Source of the DNA: Pyrocephalus nanus
Lineage: Eukaryota; Chordata; Aves; Passeriformes; Tyrannidae
Direction of reading: 5' to 3'
DNA: 64,000 nucleotides
Assembly (NCBI GenBank): GCA_038380795.1
Contig: CM076261.1
Span: 11,910,556 to 11,974,555, forward strand
In this document: positions 25,191-37,500 of the stretch, piece after piece
How the letters are laid out: the number at the start of each line of letters is the position of its first letter
Numbering within the stretch: the first letter of the stretch is position 1
Notes under the pieces: model-generated
The model's database searches: none
Told to the model about the DNA's origin: nothing
What the model saw: the letters and a program-made list of their open reading frames with translations, nothing else
Translations under genes and position numbers: made by a program

Positions 25191-25610
25191 GTAGAGGAAA
25201 AAAAAAGGTTTTTTTTTCCAGTACACATATTATATATTTAGATATCACTTAATCATATTTTATTTACACCATTGCAGCACACAGCTATGCTGAGGAACTA
25301 GTTCAGTAGGGAACTTCGCATTTCCACTAACAAGAGGTAGGCATGTTCTTCATCTGTTACACTGTTTATCTACAGAAAATACTAAAAAAAAAAGGAATAT
25401 TATTTTAAACCTGTGGCAACACCATGCCTTACAGGGCTAGGTCAGGATAACCCTGAAGAGTGTCATGATTCAATATATGTTGAGGAGATTTTTAACTACT
25501 GTCCTGAGATCTTTATATGCCCATCTGCTCTTTCACTGACCAGAAGTCAAAAGTTTCCACATACATATCAAGCTTCTGTTTTCCTTCAGGTGAAAATGCC
25601 AATGAGTTTC

Positions 25611-25649
25611 TGGTTTTGTTTTTGGTTTTTTGTTGGGTTTTTTTTTTAA
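25611..25649. repeat. T/G-rich low-complexity tract
   Basis: A T-run interrupted by gg and ttgttggg; on the minus strand it is an A/C-rich tract like those at 26100 and 34455. It is simple sequence. Confidence 0.75.
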
Positions 25650-26099
25650 TTTTGAGAATACTTCTCCAGTTGCATTATAGTCAGGTAGTTGGTTTCTTCC
25701 CTTATGTCTTCTTACATTTCATCACACAAATGATGAATACAGGTTGTGTCTGAAACACCTTGCATTATCCAGCTTGTTTTGGACCAGAAGCATTTTGGTA
25801 GCTATAGCCAAATGTCTGTGTTCAAATAAAAAATTTACTTTGTCTACAAGTGAAGATTTTAAATTAATGCCACATGTTGAAAACACCATAAAATTAATTC
25901 TCTAAGTTCAAGTCTATTGAGCTTAGAACCTAAGGAATGTATTCTCTTTCCAAATCCATAATTTAGCTTCATGACCTTAGAGTGACTGTAAGCTAGAAAT
26001 GAGTTGCTTGGCATTGCAGTTGAACTGACTCAGTTATGTAAACAGATCTTTCCAGAGAAATGAATGAATTGTAATTGGGGAAAAAAAGAAAAGAGAAAA

Positions 26100-26230
26100 C
26101 AAATCAGCAAAACCCCAAAACCAAACCAAAACAAAAACAACAACAAAAATCCAACCAAAACAAAAAAAAAAAACAAACAAAAAACAAACAAACAAAACCA
26201 CAGACACCTCCTCCCCCCAAAAAAAAATTA
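26100..26230. repeat. A/C-rich (CAAA/CAAAA)n tract
   Basis: About 130 bp built almost only from A and C: caaaaccaaacc, aacaacaac, caaacaaa units and a final ccccccaaaaaaa. The 66-codon Lys/Asn/Gln-rich frame over it is an artefact. Similar tracts recur at 34455, 40677, 57531, 61125 and 63561. Confidence 0.9.
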
Positions 26231-28013
26231 TTTCAATTGCATTAAGGCTGTAACAAGTTTTTAAAGGGTAAGGTTGTGAATGAAGAAGCTTGTCTAAAAC
26301 ATGGTATTTCTATCATAGCTATAATACTGGCACTCATATAATACTGACAAAGCAAAATTAAATCATTATCAGGGAGCATTTAATTTTATTTATCAATCAT
26401 TTTTGTGTTCACACATATTCTGTATACCAGGAACATATTCCTTAGCTAAGTGATCAGAGGCTTTTAGGGCATTCAACTTGGAAGTCAGAGTAAATATTTT
26501 TCCCCAGTGATTTATTTCTGAAGAATTCTCTAGCCCTTGCTTTTGTCAACATCATAATCCCGAGTACAAAAATAATATATAGTGCTGTCAGGCAGTTTTG
26601 AAAAATAAAAATAAAGGTTTGATTATGCTGCTGCTTACTTTCATAACTCTGTTTTTATTATTAACTACACTTGAGAATGCAATGCACATTTATTTAGCAG
26701 ATTTTGTCCAAAATAGCTGTGCTAGCTGAATAGTGTGAAAGAGTTGATTTGACTTGAGATATTGCATTCCTTCCTACATTGAAGATTAATGCCTCCAAAA
26801 AGATGAGCAGGAGGATAAAAGTGTGATGTTTTCAGAGATAATTCTACTAGTGGCAATCATGATCACTAGATGAAAATAAATAAGTCATTTTCATTATCAT
26901 GTGTTCTGAAAGGAAACAAGATTCACTATGAAAGAAAATCATAAAACAGGGGAAATTAAGGGCTTTGAAAAATTAACAGTGATTTCAGAGTGCACCTGGA
27001 TTTCTATTTCCACTGTTTTGTCTTCAAACATCAGCTCATATTTGGAGATGTTTTGATAGCAGACAATACAGAATTTAATGGAAAATATACCAGACTTAAC
27101 CCAATCAAGGACTTTTCTTATGAGAACAAAAGCTTTTTATAAGTGTCCTTTTCACTTCTACTGTCTTCTAGTATGTAAATTTACATGATGGGTGTAATTT
27201 GTGCTCTGTGAACAACTTATTTTTCCAGGATGTAGAAAGAAAAAGCCAAAATTAAATGATGAAATGAGAACTTTCCCTCCTCCCATTGCCAGTGCCCAAA
27301 ACCAAAGTAGGACATTTCAATTTTTTAGCTTCACATAGCGACCTAAAATAATGTGTATAAGAAAGCAAATTAATTAAATGGAAAAAGATGCAGTACTGCA
27401 GTGCGTGATGTACTGCGCTTTGCTCCATAGTGTTATAAACAGGCCTATGCCACACTATTGGTACCTGCAATACATTAAATCAGTTATTGCAAAACCGATT
27501 AGATCCTCTTTCAACTCATCTCTCTCTGTTAAGTAACGAGTCTTGGCTTTCTGCTCTGTTTACCATTCACCTCTAAACTCATGTATTGTTTCTACAGATT
27601 TTTTTTTTTGATCCTGTTGTCCGATTAAATTGTTTTCTGACTTAGTATGCCTCACATCTTTATCCTAAATTTTAACTTCCACTTCATGTTGGCACTGCAT
27701 ATATCCCCATAATACTTCTCAGATTCTGCCTAGCCCAATTTAATTGTCAAAGCTTCCCACTTGCATCTTCTTTCTACCAGTTGAATGCTTTCTTGTGCTA
27801 AAATAGACAAATCAGCTTTATTATTCTCTTTCAGTTCTAACACAAGATTTTCAGACATCTGTCAGCCACTAGAAATCCCTTCCTAACTGAGCGTTAGTTC
27901 AGCACCTCTTTCTTCTGCAATTCACATGTTCTATATTTTCTGAAATAAAAAAATGGGTTTTCCATGCTCACAACAGAAGTTGTGAGTTAGAGTGAGACAA
28001 TGAAAATCAGTGA
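26231..28013. other. AT-rich sequence, no gene seen
   Basis: About 1.8 kb of AT-rich DNA up to the target site of the solo LTR. One 72-codon minus frame (27252-27470) has no recognisable motif. Nothing else was supported. Confidence 0.6.
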
Positions 28014-29186
28014 ATATCTGTCGTGGTTTTGTCCACCAGCCCATCCCTGGGGCTGAGGATGGTTTTGTCCAGGTAATTTCCGGACAAAAAAGGCCAATCA
28101 AAAGTTCAGTGACGCCTTTGCTAATTACGTCTTTAAGAAAACGGAAGAGAAGACTTGTTGCGCAGTTGAAAATTAGGAGCAGCAGCCATGTAAAGAAGCA
28201 GCAGGCCCGAAGAGGGCCAAGGCCCTCTCCTCCCCCGGCCCAAGCCGGGGGGGGGGGGAAGCAGGTGGGGCACTGAAGTCCCCCCTTCTGTCTTGTAAGA
28301 GAGTGAAGAAAAAAAAAAACAAACTTTAAAAAAACTGACTACTTGGAGGAGAAACCGCTGCAGAGAAATTCCAGCGAAGAGATAAGGGACTTCCAAGGTC
28401 GAAGCTGGCAGCCGGAAGAGAGAGAAGAAATTCGAAGGGGGGAGAGCTGCTTCTTCCCTTTTCACTCCCTCTCTCCAGCAGGGAAAAGACTGAGAAATAA
28501 TCCCTGCTACCTGTAAAAATTTGTTGGAGTAAGGAGACTCTCCATGCTGCTGACAGAGGAGCCTGTGGATGTACTAAAAAGAATCGAGACTTCATGAGAA
28601 GGACTGAGGTGAGGCAGAGTCCTGTTGAAGACTTTGTGACTCTTGAAAGAGATGATGCTTATGCCGGAGCAAAGATGGCTCAGATAAGCTTGGGATCCGT
28701 GTGTGTGTGGATCCATACTGCTGTTGAAAATTTATAACTTTAAAGAAGAGAAAGAATCTCATGCTGGAGCGAGACGGCCCATGTGAGATGTTGGGATCCG
28801 TGTGTGTGTGGGATCCGTGCTAGACCCATGCCGAGAAGTCTATCAAGGACTGTTTCTCCCATGGGGAGGGACCTCCATAGGGAAACAGGAGTAAACTCTT
28901 AAACCATTATCCCCTGTAACCCTGTGGTGAAGATCCATAGTAAGCAAGTGTCCCCTTGCAAGCCTATGGAAGGAAGACCCTTCAGGACCTGAGTAACCCC
29001 CAGCCTTCGGTCTTAGCCCAGGAGGGGGGTAAGCTCAGCCCTGGAAGCTGACACAGAGCAAAAGAGAGAAAGAGAAAAAGTTCCAGCTGCAACGAAAATG
29101 CTGCTGCTACTGAAGATTTGTTACTGGAGAGAGAGAGCTGGAACTCTGAAAATGGAGACTGAAACCACTTCTCCTCCTTGGACTGG

Positions 29187-29192
29187 TATAAA
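29187..29192 (+). promoter_or_regulatory. TATA box of the solo LTR
   Basis: TATAAA in a GC-richer setting (actggtataaagggg), about 110 bp before the AATAAA of the same LTR. This spacing suits a short R region. The promoter role is inferred. Confidence 0.5.
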
Positions 29193-29299
29193 GGGGAGAG
29201 GAGTATTTCTGTAAATATATAACACTTTAACTTGAATAGAAATTGTTGTAGATATAATTCTTTAGTTTTTAATTTATTAGTAGTTCTTGTTTTACTAGT

Positions 29300-29305
29300 A
29301 ATAAA
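29300..29305 (+). terminator. Polyadenylation signal of the solo LTR
   Basis: AATAAA about 110 bp after the TATA box and about 115 bp before the LTR end, consistent with an R/U5 border. The role is inferred from layout. Confidence 0.45.
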
Positions 29306-29426
29306 TGTTTATACTATTTTCCCCAAATCCTGCCTCTCTTTTGTCTGCAAAAACCTTCTCTCAACTAGTAGTAATTGTGTGAGGAGTGGAAAGCAAATTA
29401 AGCCAAAGCAAAACCACGACAATATC

Positions 29427-31349
29427 TGAAGAGAAACTCTGTGAATCATATGCTGAATTCTCTGAGTATTTTAAGTACGCACATCAACTTATGGATGATT
29501 ATCTGAACTCTTACTATGAACTTTCAAGGTTTACCCTTCATTAACCACAGCAGCAAGGATAGATCTCTAAAAATTTAAAGCCTACAATTACTGTTTATAT
29601 ATTCTTGTCAAAATCCCGGAGAATGGAAAACAGGCATGGTTTTGTGAGCTCTTAAACTAATATTTAACATAATTCCAGATTCAATTACAAAAGCTTGAAA
29701 ACTGTAACAGATGTCTGGAGAATTAACAGATGAGCAAGAGTGTATTTTAATAACTATTATCTGAAAAACCTAGTAGCTTTTGACAGATGAGGAGTTACTG
29801 ACCCATTCTGGTTGACCTATTCTTTATTGCAATTTGAAAAAAAAACCAAAACAAAACTCATTCAAGAGCAGAAACCACAGTATATAAGCAGAAGTACTTT
29901 TAATATACCAATCTGAACTTCAGCATGTCTTTTTTAGGCTTCACTGAACATTTAAAATTTACAAATGGTCTTGTTGCTTTCCAATGAATTTACTCAAGAA
30001 GTTCCAGCTTTATTGATTTCTTGGGAGACTGCGATGTTCTTTTCCATTCTCTCTTTACAACCAAACAGCAGACCAGGCTAGGATAGGAAGGAATTGCCGA
30101 GATATAAATGATAGATAAAGGGATAATAATGATTTGCAGTTTATTTTAGGCCAAATATATGGTATTTTAATATTCTGTTTACAACCCACCAAAAGTTTTA
30201 GTTAAACCTCAACTACAGTTGATCTCACTATTTATTAGGAAGCTACTCACCTTTTCTGCATTCAGCTATAAGAAACCTTTTTTAATGTGCAAACATTCAT
30301 GTCAATCATACATGCCAAGCATACATGTCAATGTCTATCACATGAACTGAATAATAACCTAGACTAGCTGACATTTTCAGCTTTAGTCATTGGAATGTCT
30401 TTTGCCTAAAATAATACAAAACTTTACTTTTTAAAATAGGTTGTGATTCAGAATCTACTTTTAATATATATACATTTAATAATAATCTACTTAGTTGTTG
30501 GCCTGAAATTACTCCCTACTTTTAATATTACTTATTGACCTCTTAGTAGTCTTTTGAGGTACAGAAGCATTTTATTTTCTTTGAGAGATGGCTTACAGGA
30601 CAAAGATAAGGCCTTCATTTCCTGTGCATGCTACACACAGTGACAAGTAAACTCCATTTTGATGGAGGTGAAAATTTTTGCCTACAAGTTCCTACAGATT
30701 TTTTATCATGGAACCTTAGCAGCTGTAGTGTTGTATAGCCCTGTTGACTCCACCAATTTTAGCCTGGATGAAGCAATAAAGATCTTCAAGTTCTGCCTCT
30801 TCAACTTTTGGAAGCTTTATTTTCTACCCTGAACAATAAGCTATACCACAGAAAAATGTAGTATCAACTTCCTCAGCATAGGCTGATCAAGGAAAATTGA
30901 ACATTGAAATTATGTGTCCATGTCACAGTTGCTTTCAAACAGCTTCAGATCATAATCAACACCTTCATGGTGCTAGCTTTTTAAAAAATGCACACAGAAA
31001 TTACCACCTCTCCTCCAAGTAGTTTTTTTGTGGGGCTGGATTTCCCCTTAAAATTTGTTGTTCCAGTTTTAGGAAAATATTAGCCTTTTTAAGGACTGTA
31101 ATTATGAAATATTTTCCTGAAGCTTCAGTCTCCAAGTAGACTGCTAAAGACCTAGATATACCTCAATCTGGAATAGCTGCACAGTGTAGGCTACAATATG
31201 TCTGATAAACTGCTTCCACACAAGCAATATGAGGTATTCAATAGGAATTTGTGACTCTAATGATGACCAATATTTCAAGAAAATTCCTCATTATACCCTG
31301 AACATAGGTTTCCTAAAAATTTGGAAATTAAAATTTTCCTGTAGGAATT

Positions 31350-31352
<3 letters not shown>
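29427..31352. other. AT-rich sequence, no gene seen
   Basis: About 1.9 kb of AT-rich DNA downstream of the solo LTR. No frames above 60 codons, no repeats recognised. A short imperfect direct repeat (catacatg) occurs around 30308-30330. Confidence 0.6.

Positions 31353-31382
<30 letters not shown>
31353..31382 (+). repeat. (AC)n dinucleotide microsatellite
   Basis: Fifteen uninterrupted ac units. A standard vertebrate dinucleotide repeat, likely polymorphic in length. Confidence 0.95.
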
Positions 31383-31384
<2 letters not shown>

Positions 31385-31585
31385 CCTGTCTTGTGAAAAC
31401 ATTGTCTATTGTCAACCTATTTACTGTGTTGTGCAATACTCTTCTTATTAAGCATATAATTTAAAGCATTAATGAGGCAACCTGCTGCTGTAAACTACTT
31501 ACATTGGCAGACTAAAAGCCATTGGCCACTGAACAGAATCTACTACTTTTCACAGCGATGGTCTTATTCAAATCTAATAACAGTC

Positions 31586-31900
31586 TGTACTAGTTTTGAC
31601 TGGGGTAGAGTTATTTTTCTTCACAGTAGCCTGTATGACACTATGTTTTGAATTTGGGGCAAAAACGATGTTAACAGAATAGTCACATTTTAGTTAATTC
31701 TAAACAACAGCACTTGCACAGCATCAAGGCTTTTTCCCACTCTCTCAACACCCCACCAGAGTAGTGCTGGGGGTGCACAAGGAACTGGGAGGGGACATAG
31801 CTAGGACAGCTGACCCCAGCTGAACAAAGGGTTATCCCATACCACATGGTGTCATGCTCAGTACCTATAGCTGAACTAAGTCACTGGAAGAAGGCACCTC
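31586..31900 (+). mobile_element. ERVL-like LTR, U3 part only (plus strand)
   Basis: It starts tgtactagttttgactgggg and continues 'tagagttatttttcttcaca', 'gcacttgcacagcatcaagg', 'ctgggggtgcacaaggaact', 'gggaggggacatag' and 'gtcatgctcagtacctatag'. This is the 5' (U3) half of the LTR family whose 3' half is at 22362-22655. The match fades near 31900, just after the place where the family's TATA region would be, so the copy lacks R/U5. No matching duplication was seen. Confidence 0.8.
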
Positions 31901-34454
31901 CAAACTCTCATTTTTCTTGCTGTCCCATATTCTCTTAATTCACAAAGGAGCTCTTGTCACAGTCATGATCTTTCCACATGCAAGAGAAATAGAGCCTGAA
32001 ATCTGTCCCCCTGGGGTTTTTTTACCATTTCATGTTTGCCCCTCTGGTAATTTTCCCTCCTTTTTCTTTTTTTTTCCCTTTCCCCTTTTTAAAATTTTAA
32101 AAAATTATTTTATTTTTAAAATACTGTTATTTAGCAGCAGAGAAGTGGAATCGCAGACTTTCCACTCCATCTTCCCCCAGTAAAATGATATGGTGGCGTA
32201 GACTGGGAGAAGATCATCTCTCAAGCTGCCATGGATTATATGAGTTTGCAAGGCAATTTTGACCAAGAAAAAACAAGAAAAATTGTCCCACACAGAGCTA
32301 TGACTTACAACAAAGAGATTGCTTTGAAGATCAGAACTTGCTTAAGGTCTCCAAACATTAAATTGTACAAATTGTAAATATTTTTATCTTGGTTTTGGGT
32401 ACAACTAACTTTGCTCTCTGTAGGAAAAAAAAAATGTATAGAGATACATTGATTTTTTTTTCCATTGAAAATAAAAAATAAGTTCTTTTGGAAAACATGG
32501 CTTTGTAACTAAATTACTTTAGGGATTTCTTATTACTTACACAAAAAAACATTATTATTTCACTTGAAGCTAGGCACAAATATTCACAAATTTTATTCTG
32601 AAATTGAGAATAGCCCAGATTGGAAAGATGGTAAAAGTTGAGGTATAAACATGGACTTCAGCTTGAATTACAACACTTTCATTCTTAGGTATCATCACCC
32701 TCTTTTCTCTTGAAAACATCATTGTTTGTGGAAAGTTCCCTCACAAAACAGAAAACATTTCCAGTCCCGAGTTAATTCAAAAGTTGAATGCCTTGTTCAT
32801 GTTGTATACAGAGACCAAGGAAGGAAATTGTAGAGGCCTTAGGGAGAGAGAATTCCACTAGGAAAGTTATGTTATCTAAAGATAAGATGGTATAATATAA
32901 ACCCAAGTGTTATGAAAACCCCAGTTTGAAAGGTTTACACCAATTTCATCTTATTCAAGACCATTTATGACCATTACACCATTGTGTATCACAAGTCTTG
33001 GATAATATGTTTTGAAGAGCACTTGTATGTATAGCATATGTCATAGCAGATCAGATCATGCAAATTCCTGTGACAGAGTTAATATGTCTTCTAATATAAG
33101 CCAGATAATGAAATTTAAAACCAGGTTAAGTAGTCTGGACAAATTGTCTAAATTGTCAAAATATAACAACAATATGGCAAAATAGATGTTTTTAAACAAA
33201 TACATAATCCAGTTGCCTGAAACGTCAAACAAGATTGGAATTAAAATCAGAATATCTTAAAAAATTCCCCAAACAAGCTGCTGTGGGGCTTGCTGCAATG
33301 ATCAGAATTTACAGGACAGAAAATTTTGAGGAAGCTTAACATGACCTTAGAAGGTTTTTTAAAAACTATGACATTTCAGCAATTAAGGTGGGCTCCTTAT
33401 TTAGATATTCATAGTTTGTATATTATGAATGTTTTTCTGCATGAGGCATGTACACAGCCTCAAAATAATATAAGTCCTTTTTCCGTCACAGAGTAGTACT
33501 TCTCACTAAATGAAAAAGGAAAATAAGATTTTATAATTTTTAAGACAATTAATTATATTACAGATATTTTCAATTTCCTCATAAGTCAGATAAGCAATTT
33601 AGACTACGGATTCTGAAAGAAAAATTTTCCCTATTTTACAAGTGACATTTATAGGGCATATGGTGAAGCTGACATTTCTTTTTCTAACATTACTTGCTAA
33701 TATTTTCAGAAGGATGAATTACTCCTCCACATCTCAACCATTACAACTGCACAGAGAGATAAATATGTTTGCTTCTGTTTTGCTTTTCAAGGAGTAGGTG
33801 TACCATGAATTTTTTATGTATAATACAGTGCTGTCTGGAAAAAGGCTAAAACTACTGGAGTCTTTGGACTGATAAAGTGTTATAGCACCACAACAAGAAG
33901 TCATTCTTTGTAGTTAAAGTATACTCTGAGGTAAATACCATCATTAATTTGCTCTGGGTTAAATTACTGTGCCATATTTTTGCACAAAACTAAAAAAAAA
34001 AAATCCTGGTTTACTATTCATTGTTGCAATTTCATGCTATAAGCTCCACTATAATGCACATTTATGAAGGGCTCTGTGGAGTCTTCAGATGTTTAAAAAC
34101 TCTATCAAAACTACAAATCAAATTTAGGGTCTGTTCACAAGAGTAAAGTTTAGGAATACAAAATCTCCAATGCTTTAATATTAACTTTCATTATCTACAG
34201 ACTTTCTAAGAAATATTGAGCAACTGAATAGCTGTTTCTTACTTCTTCTTCTAAGTATTTCTTCAGTCTATTCACATTATTGGATGTAATCAAGTTGAAA
34301 ATTCTACTTCTGTATCTTCTAAACATGAAATATTATCACTTGTGGGGTTTTTTCCTTATGGAAGAATTGGGTTTTATGAAACAGAGTCCGTTTTATGAAA
34401 AAAATGTGTGAAGATCTCTGAATGACTTTGTTCAACTAAAAGTTTATACTGGGT
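31901..34454. other. AT-rich sequence, no gene seen
   Basis: About 2.5 kb of AT-rich DNA. An 88-codon frame (31917-32183) runs through T-rich simple sequence and carries a Phe-rich stretch, an artefact of composition. Nothing else was recognised. Confidence 0.55.
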
Positions 34455-34518
34455 AAAAACAAACAAACAGAAAACAAAACAAACAATCAAAACCCAAAAC
34501 AAACAAACAAAACCCCCA
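34455..34518. repeat. A/C-rich (CAAA)n tract
   Basis: About 64 bp of caaa/caaaa units with few interruptions. On the minus strand it yields a Phe/Val/Leu/Cys-rich frame (34374-34586) that looks like a membrane segment but is low complexity. Confidence 0.88.
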
Positions 34519-37500
34519 AGACAGGATACAGAAACTTGGAACTTTCTTGATTTTTTTACTTTTGTGCAAAGAATTGTCCACATCACCTTCCCTGATACAA
34601 GTTTAACTTATCTGAAAAATTCAAGTAAAAGTAGATGTGTAAATGCATCTCAGGTCAATGATCCATGAACACTTAGGCATAACTAGAGATATTTCTCAGG
34701 AAAAATCTTCCAATTTAGGGTGGGTTTTTTAACGAAAGTTTTGAAGCTGTAACTCTCAAACTGAGTCACTGAAAACTGAAGTTAAACATTGACCATTAAT
34801 TGACAAGTCAACCATAACCAGGAGATACTAATTAAATATTAAATTCAGTTTCTTATTACCACTCCAACATTTTAAGGGATTTATGTGTCTGAGATTTCAA
34901 ACTTTATAGTTTAGGGTCATAACACCTGTGACTTTCAGAGCCACTTGACCTTCAAAGCTACTTTGCCTCCAAACTGAAGATATCAATAAGAAGGTCTTCA
35001 CCTCAATGGTTGATTTTAAAATCTCATTTCTGGCATCAAAATAGATGACAATGCAAGGGTAAAATCATTAGTTTGGGACGTGATAATACTAGGAATATGA
35101 CTGTTATGCATATGTTCCACTTCTTCCACTTGACACACCTCTTTTCATCCAATTTTTTTCCTTTTCAGTGCAGGCAGCAATGCCAAACCATCCAACGAAT
35201 AGCCTTCTCACCTCAAGAATTACTGAAACATAAGAAAATGTGGTTTATAACATCAGAACATGCAAGAAAATAGGTAGTAGTATGATGTTCTAGAGGACTA
35301 GAAGAAATACTTCCTTCGTTTCTTTCCCTGGGAGTATTTTCCTTATTTCCCACACTATTTTATTAAAGGAACAATAGAAAACCCACACATTAATGGTAGT
35401 GTATGACACACAAGACATGACACAATTAAATGTCATTGCTGTTGCAAAAGTGTATAGAAAGTAACTTTTTCTATCTCATATAATGCTGATTGTCCTGTGT
35501 GTAAGCTGAAAAATGATCAGCAGGATATTACAGTAACTGAAGAAACACAAAGAACCTGTACCTTGGAGTTTTTAATAAGAGAAAAAAAGAAATGGAAAGG
35601 AGGGATTTGTAACAGTGTCATAGGATGCAATAAATTCTTCACTATCACCACCCTAATGCTGTCAAGCAAAATTTCAGGTTTCATTGTCACTGTGCAATGT
35701 AGTGATCAACATTCTTTTCTCGTTATATTAAATTCTCCATCATTTTCAGTTTGAAACCTTGTTGCTCCATAGCTCTTAGGTCTGATTATTATATTATTAT
35801 TTTGTTATTGATATTCTTTGTCTTTCCCCACATTTCCAATCTCCATTTAAAAAAATTTGTTGAATCACATTTGTACAAAATTTAGGAAGTCTAAATACTT
35901 GTACCTTACAGTCCTGTACTTTGTTTTGTCTACTACACTGTGAGAAACATAGATTATTGAAGGACAACAAAAAGAAAACAGACTTAAGGTGCAGTCTGTG
36001 CTGTTCTTTACAATCTTTTAATATTAAGCAGACGCATTTACAGATAACAAGTAGTTGCTGAAAACTAAATACAACCATTTGGTATTTACAGTAAATAATA
36101 ATTTAATTTTAATTTAGATTATCAAGTTCTGCTTGATGCCTACATTTGCTTAATGCCTGAAGAAAGTTTCAATGTTAGTAATGTAGTGTTCAATGTTAGT
36201 AATATAGTATAACTTTGTGTACACTTTTTCTTTTGCCTACCTATTTACTAAAAAGAAGTTAAGACAAAATTTTTCAGTGTAAAACTTTCACACATCTCAC
36301 TCTGTCAAATTTTCATCCATTTAGGAGTGTACGTACTTTTGTTAATTTTAACATTTCCATCTGACAAAATATCTGCTTTCACAAACATGACTATTTTTGT
36401 GCTGATGTACTTCCCCTCCTCTTCCATGGGAGTTCTTCTTCATAAAATCACTAACATAGATCATATTCTTCTATCAGCCTTTACTCTCCTTTTAGTTAAT
36501 TTGAAATTATGACACATTGTGTTCAGCAGGGCAAAGTTTCATTAAGAACAAGTGAAGCCTTATGATTTTTTTTCCCACATATTAGTGGAAGCTGAGTATT
36601 GATGTAAGTCCATACATTCAATTTGTTAACATCTGTTTACTGGCTTGGAATCACAGAAGAGTGCTGGCTGCCCTATAGGTGTGTGTTTACACCTCATGTT
36701 CTGAAATGCTTGCAATTAAAAGAAGCCTTAATGTTTCAGTCCTCCAGAACAGAATCAGACTTTATTTTTTCTTGACTTAAAATAAAACCCTAAAAACTGC
36801 AAGTGTTTTTGCAAAGTCATGAGCACACATTATCAAAAGTGGGGTATATAGGTTCTAGTGAGATGATTCATGGCAACACAATCCTTATTACATCCTTATG
36901 GACCCATAATGGATTTAGTTAATGGCACCAGCTGCTCATGTCTGGTGCTTTCCTTCTAGTTAGAGTGACATATCATACATTCAGTTTTCTAAGTTTAACC
37001 ATGTTTTCTGTCCTCTGTCCAACTCTTTGTTCTGAATTACCTTTTTCTGTTTACATCCATTACTTTAATAACCTTTTGCTTTTGAGGAAATTACCGGTTT
37101 TGAGAGAGGTAGTTTGGCTCTCAGAACTCCTTGTCTTTCAAAGTCGTGATTCTCTTGTGATAGCAAAATGCTATTGTTTAACACAGAAACCATCTACCAC
37201 TGTCTTCAGTTGTAAACCTATGATATTTCAGGTTTTATGAAAAATACTTTAACCTGACTGTTGTAATTTCCCCCCCCCGGCAAAACACTAGGAATGGAAA
37301 GAAAGAAAAAAAAAAGGAATAGAAAATAGCAGCCTATTTCACATAGCATATAACCATAGGTAGTACATCAACTTCAGCCAGAGTTAACAGTAGTATCTGA
37401 ACAATAAGTTATCCATCCGGGAATATGTTAGTGAACGGTTTTTCACATCTTGGGGGGAAGGGAAGACATTACTTGAAAACTACCTCAATGAAATTAAAGT

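Larger units (their letters stand above)
28019..29421 (+). mobile_element. Well preserved 1.4-kb solo LTR with target duplications
   Basis: The element begins TGTCGTGGTTTTG and ends CAAAACCACGACA, a perfect 13-bp terminal inverted repeat. It is flanked by atatc on both sides (28014-28018 and 29422-29426). TG...CA ends with a 5-bp duplication are what class III (ERVL-like) elements leave. Near the 3' end there is TATAAA (29187-29192) and AATAAA (29300-29305), so transcription would be on the plus strand. The body is purine-rich with C-runs and a G-run at about 28246-28258. It has an imperfect internal repeat about 100 bp apart (28690 and 28791, both with gggatccgtgtgtgtgtg). No gag, pol or env is present, so this is a solo LTR left by recombination or a non-autonomous element. 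Frames inside it (28010-28716) are not genes. The matching duplications suggest a fairly recent insertion. Confidence 0.85.

Noticed and set aside
26064..26264. Lys/Asn/Gln-rich 66-codon frame
   Set aside because: It is a translation of an A/C-rich low-complexity tract.
28010..28716. Cluster of 69- to 110-codon frames on both strands
   Set aside because: All fall inside the solo LTR. They overlap one another and have no conserved motif.
34374..34586. Apparent membrane-helix protein on the minus strand
   Set aside because: The hydrophobic run comes from a (CAAA)n tract read in reverse. The same holds for 63476-63688 and the Phe run at 62166-62351.
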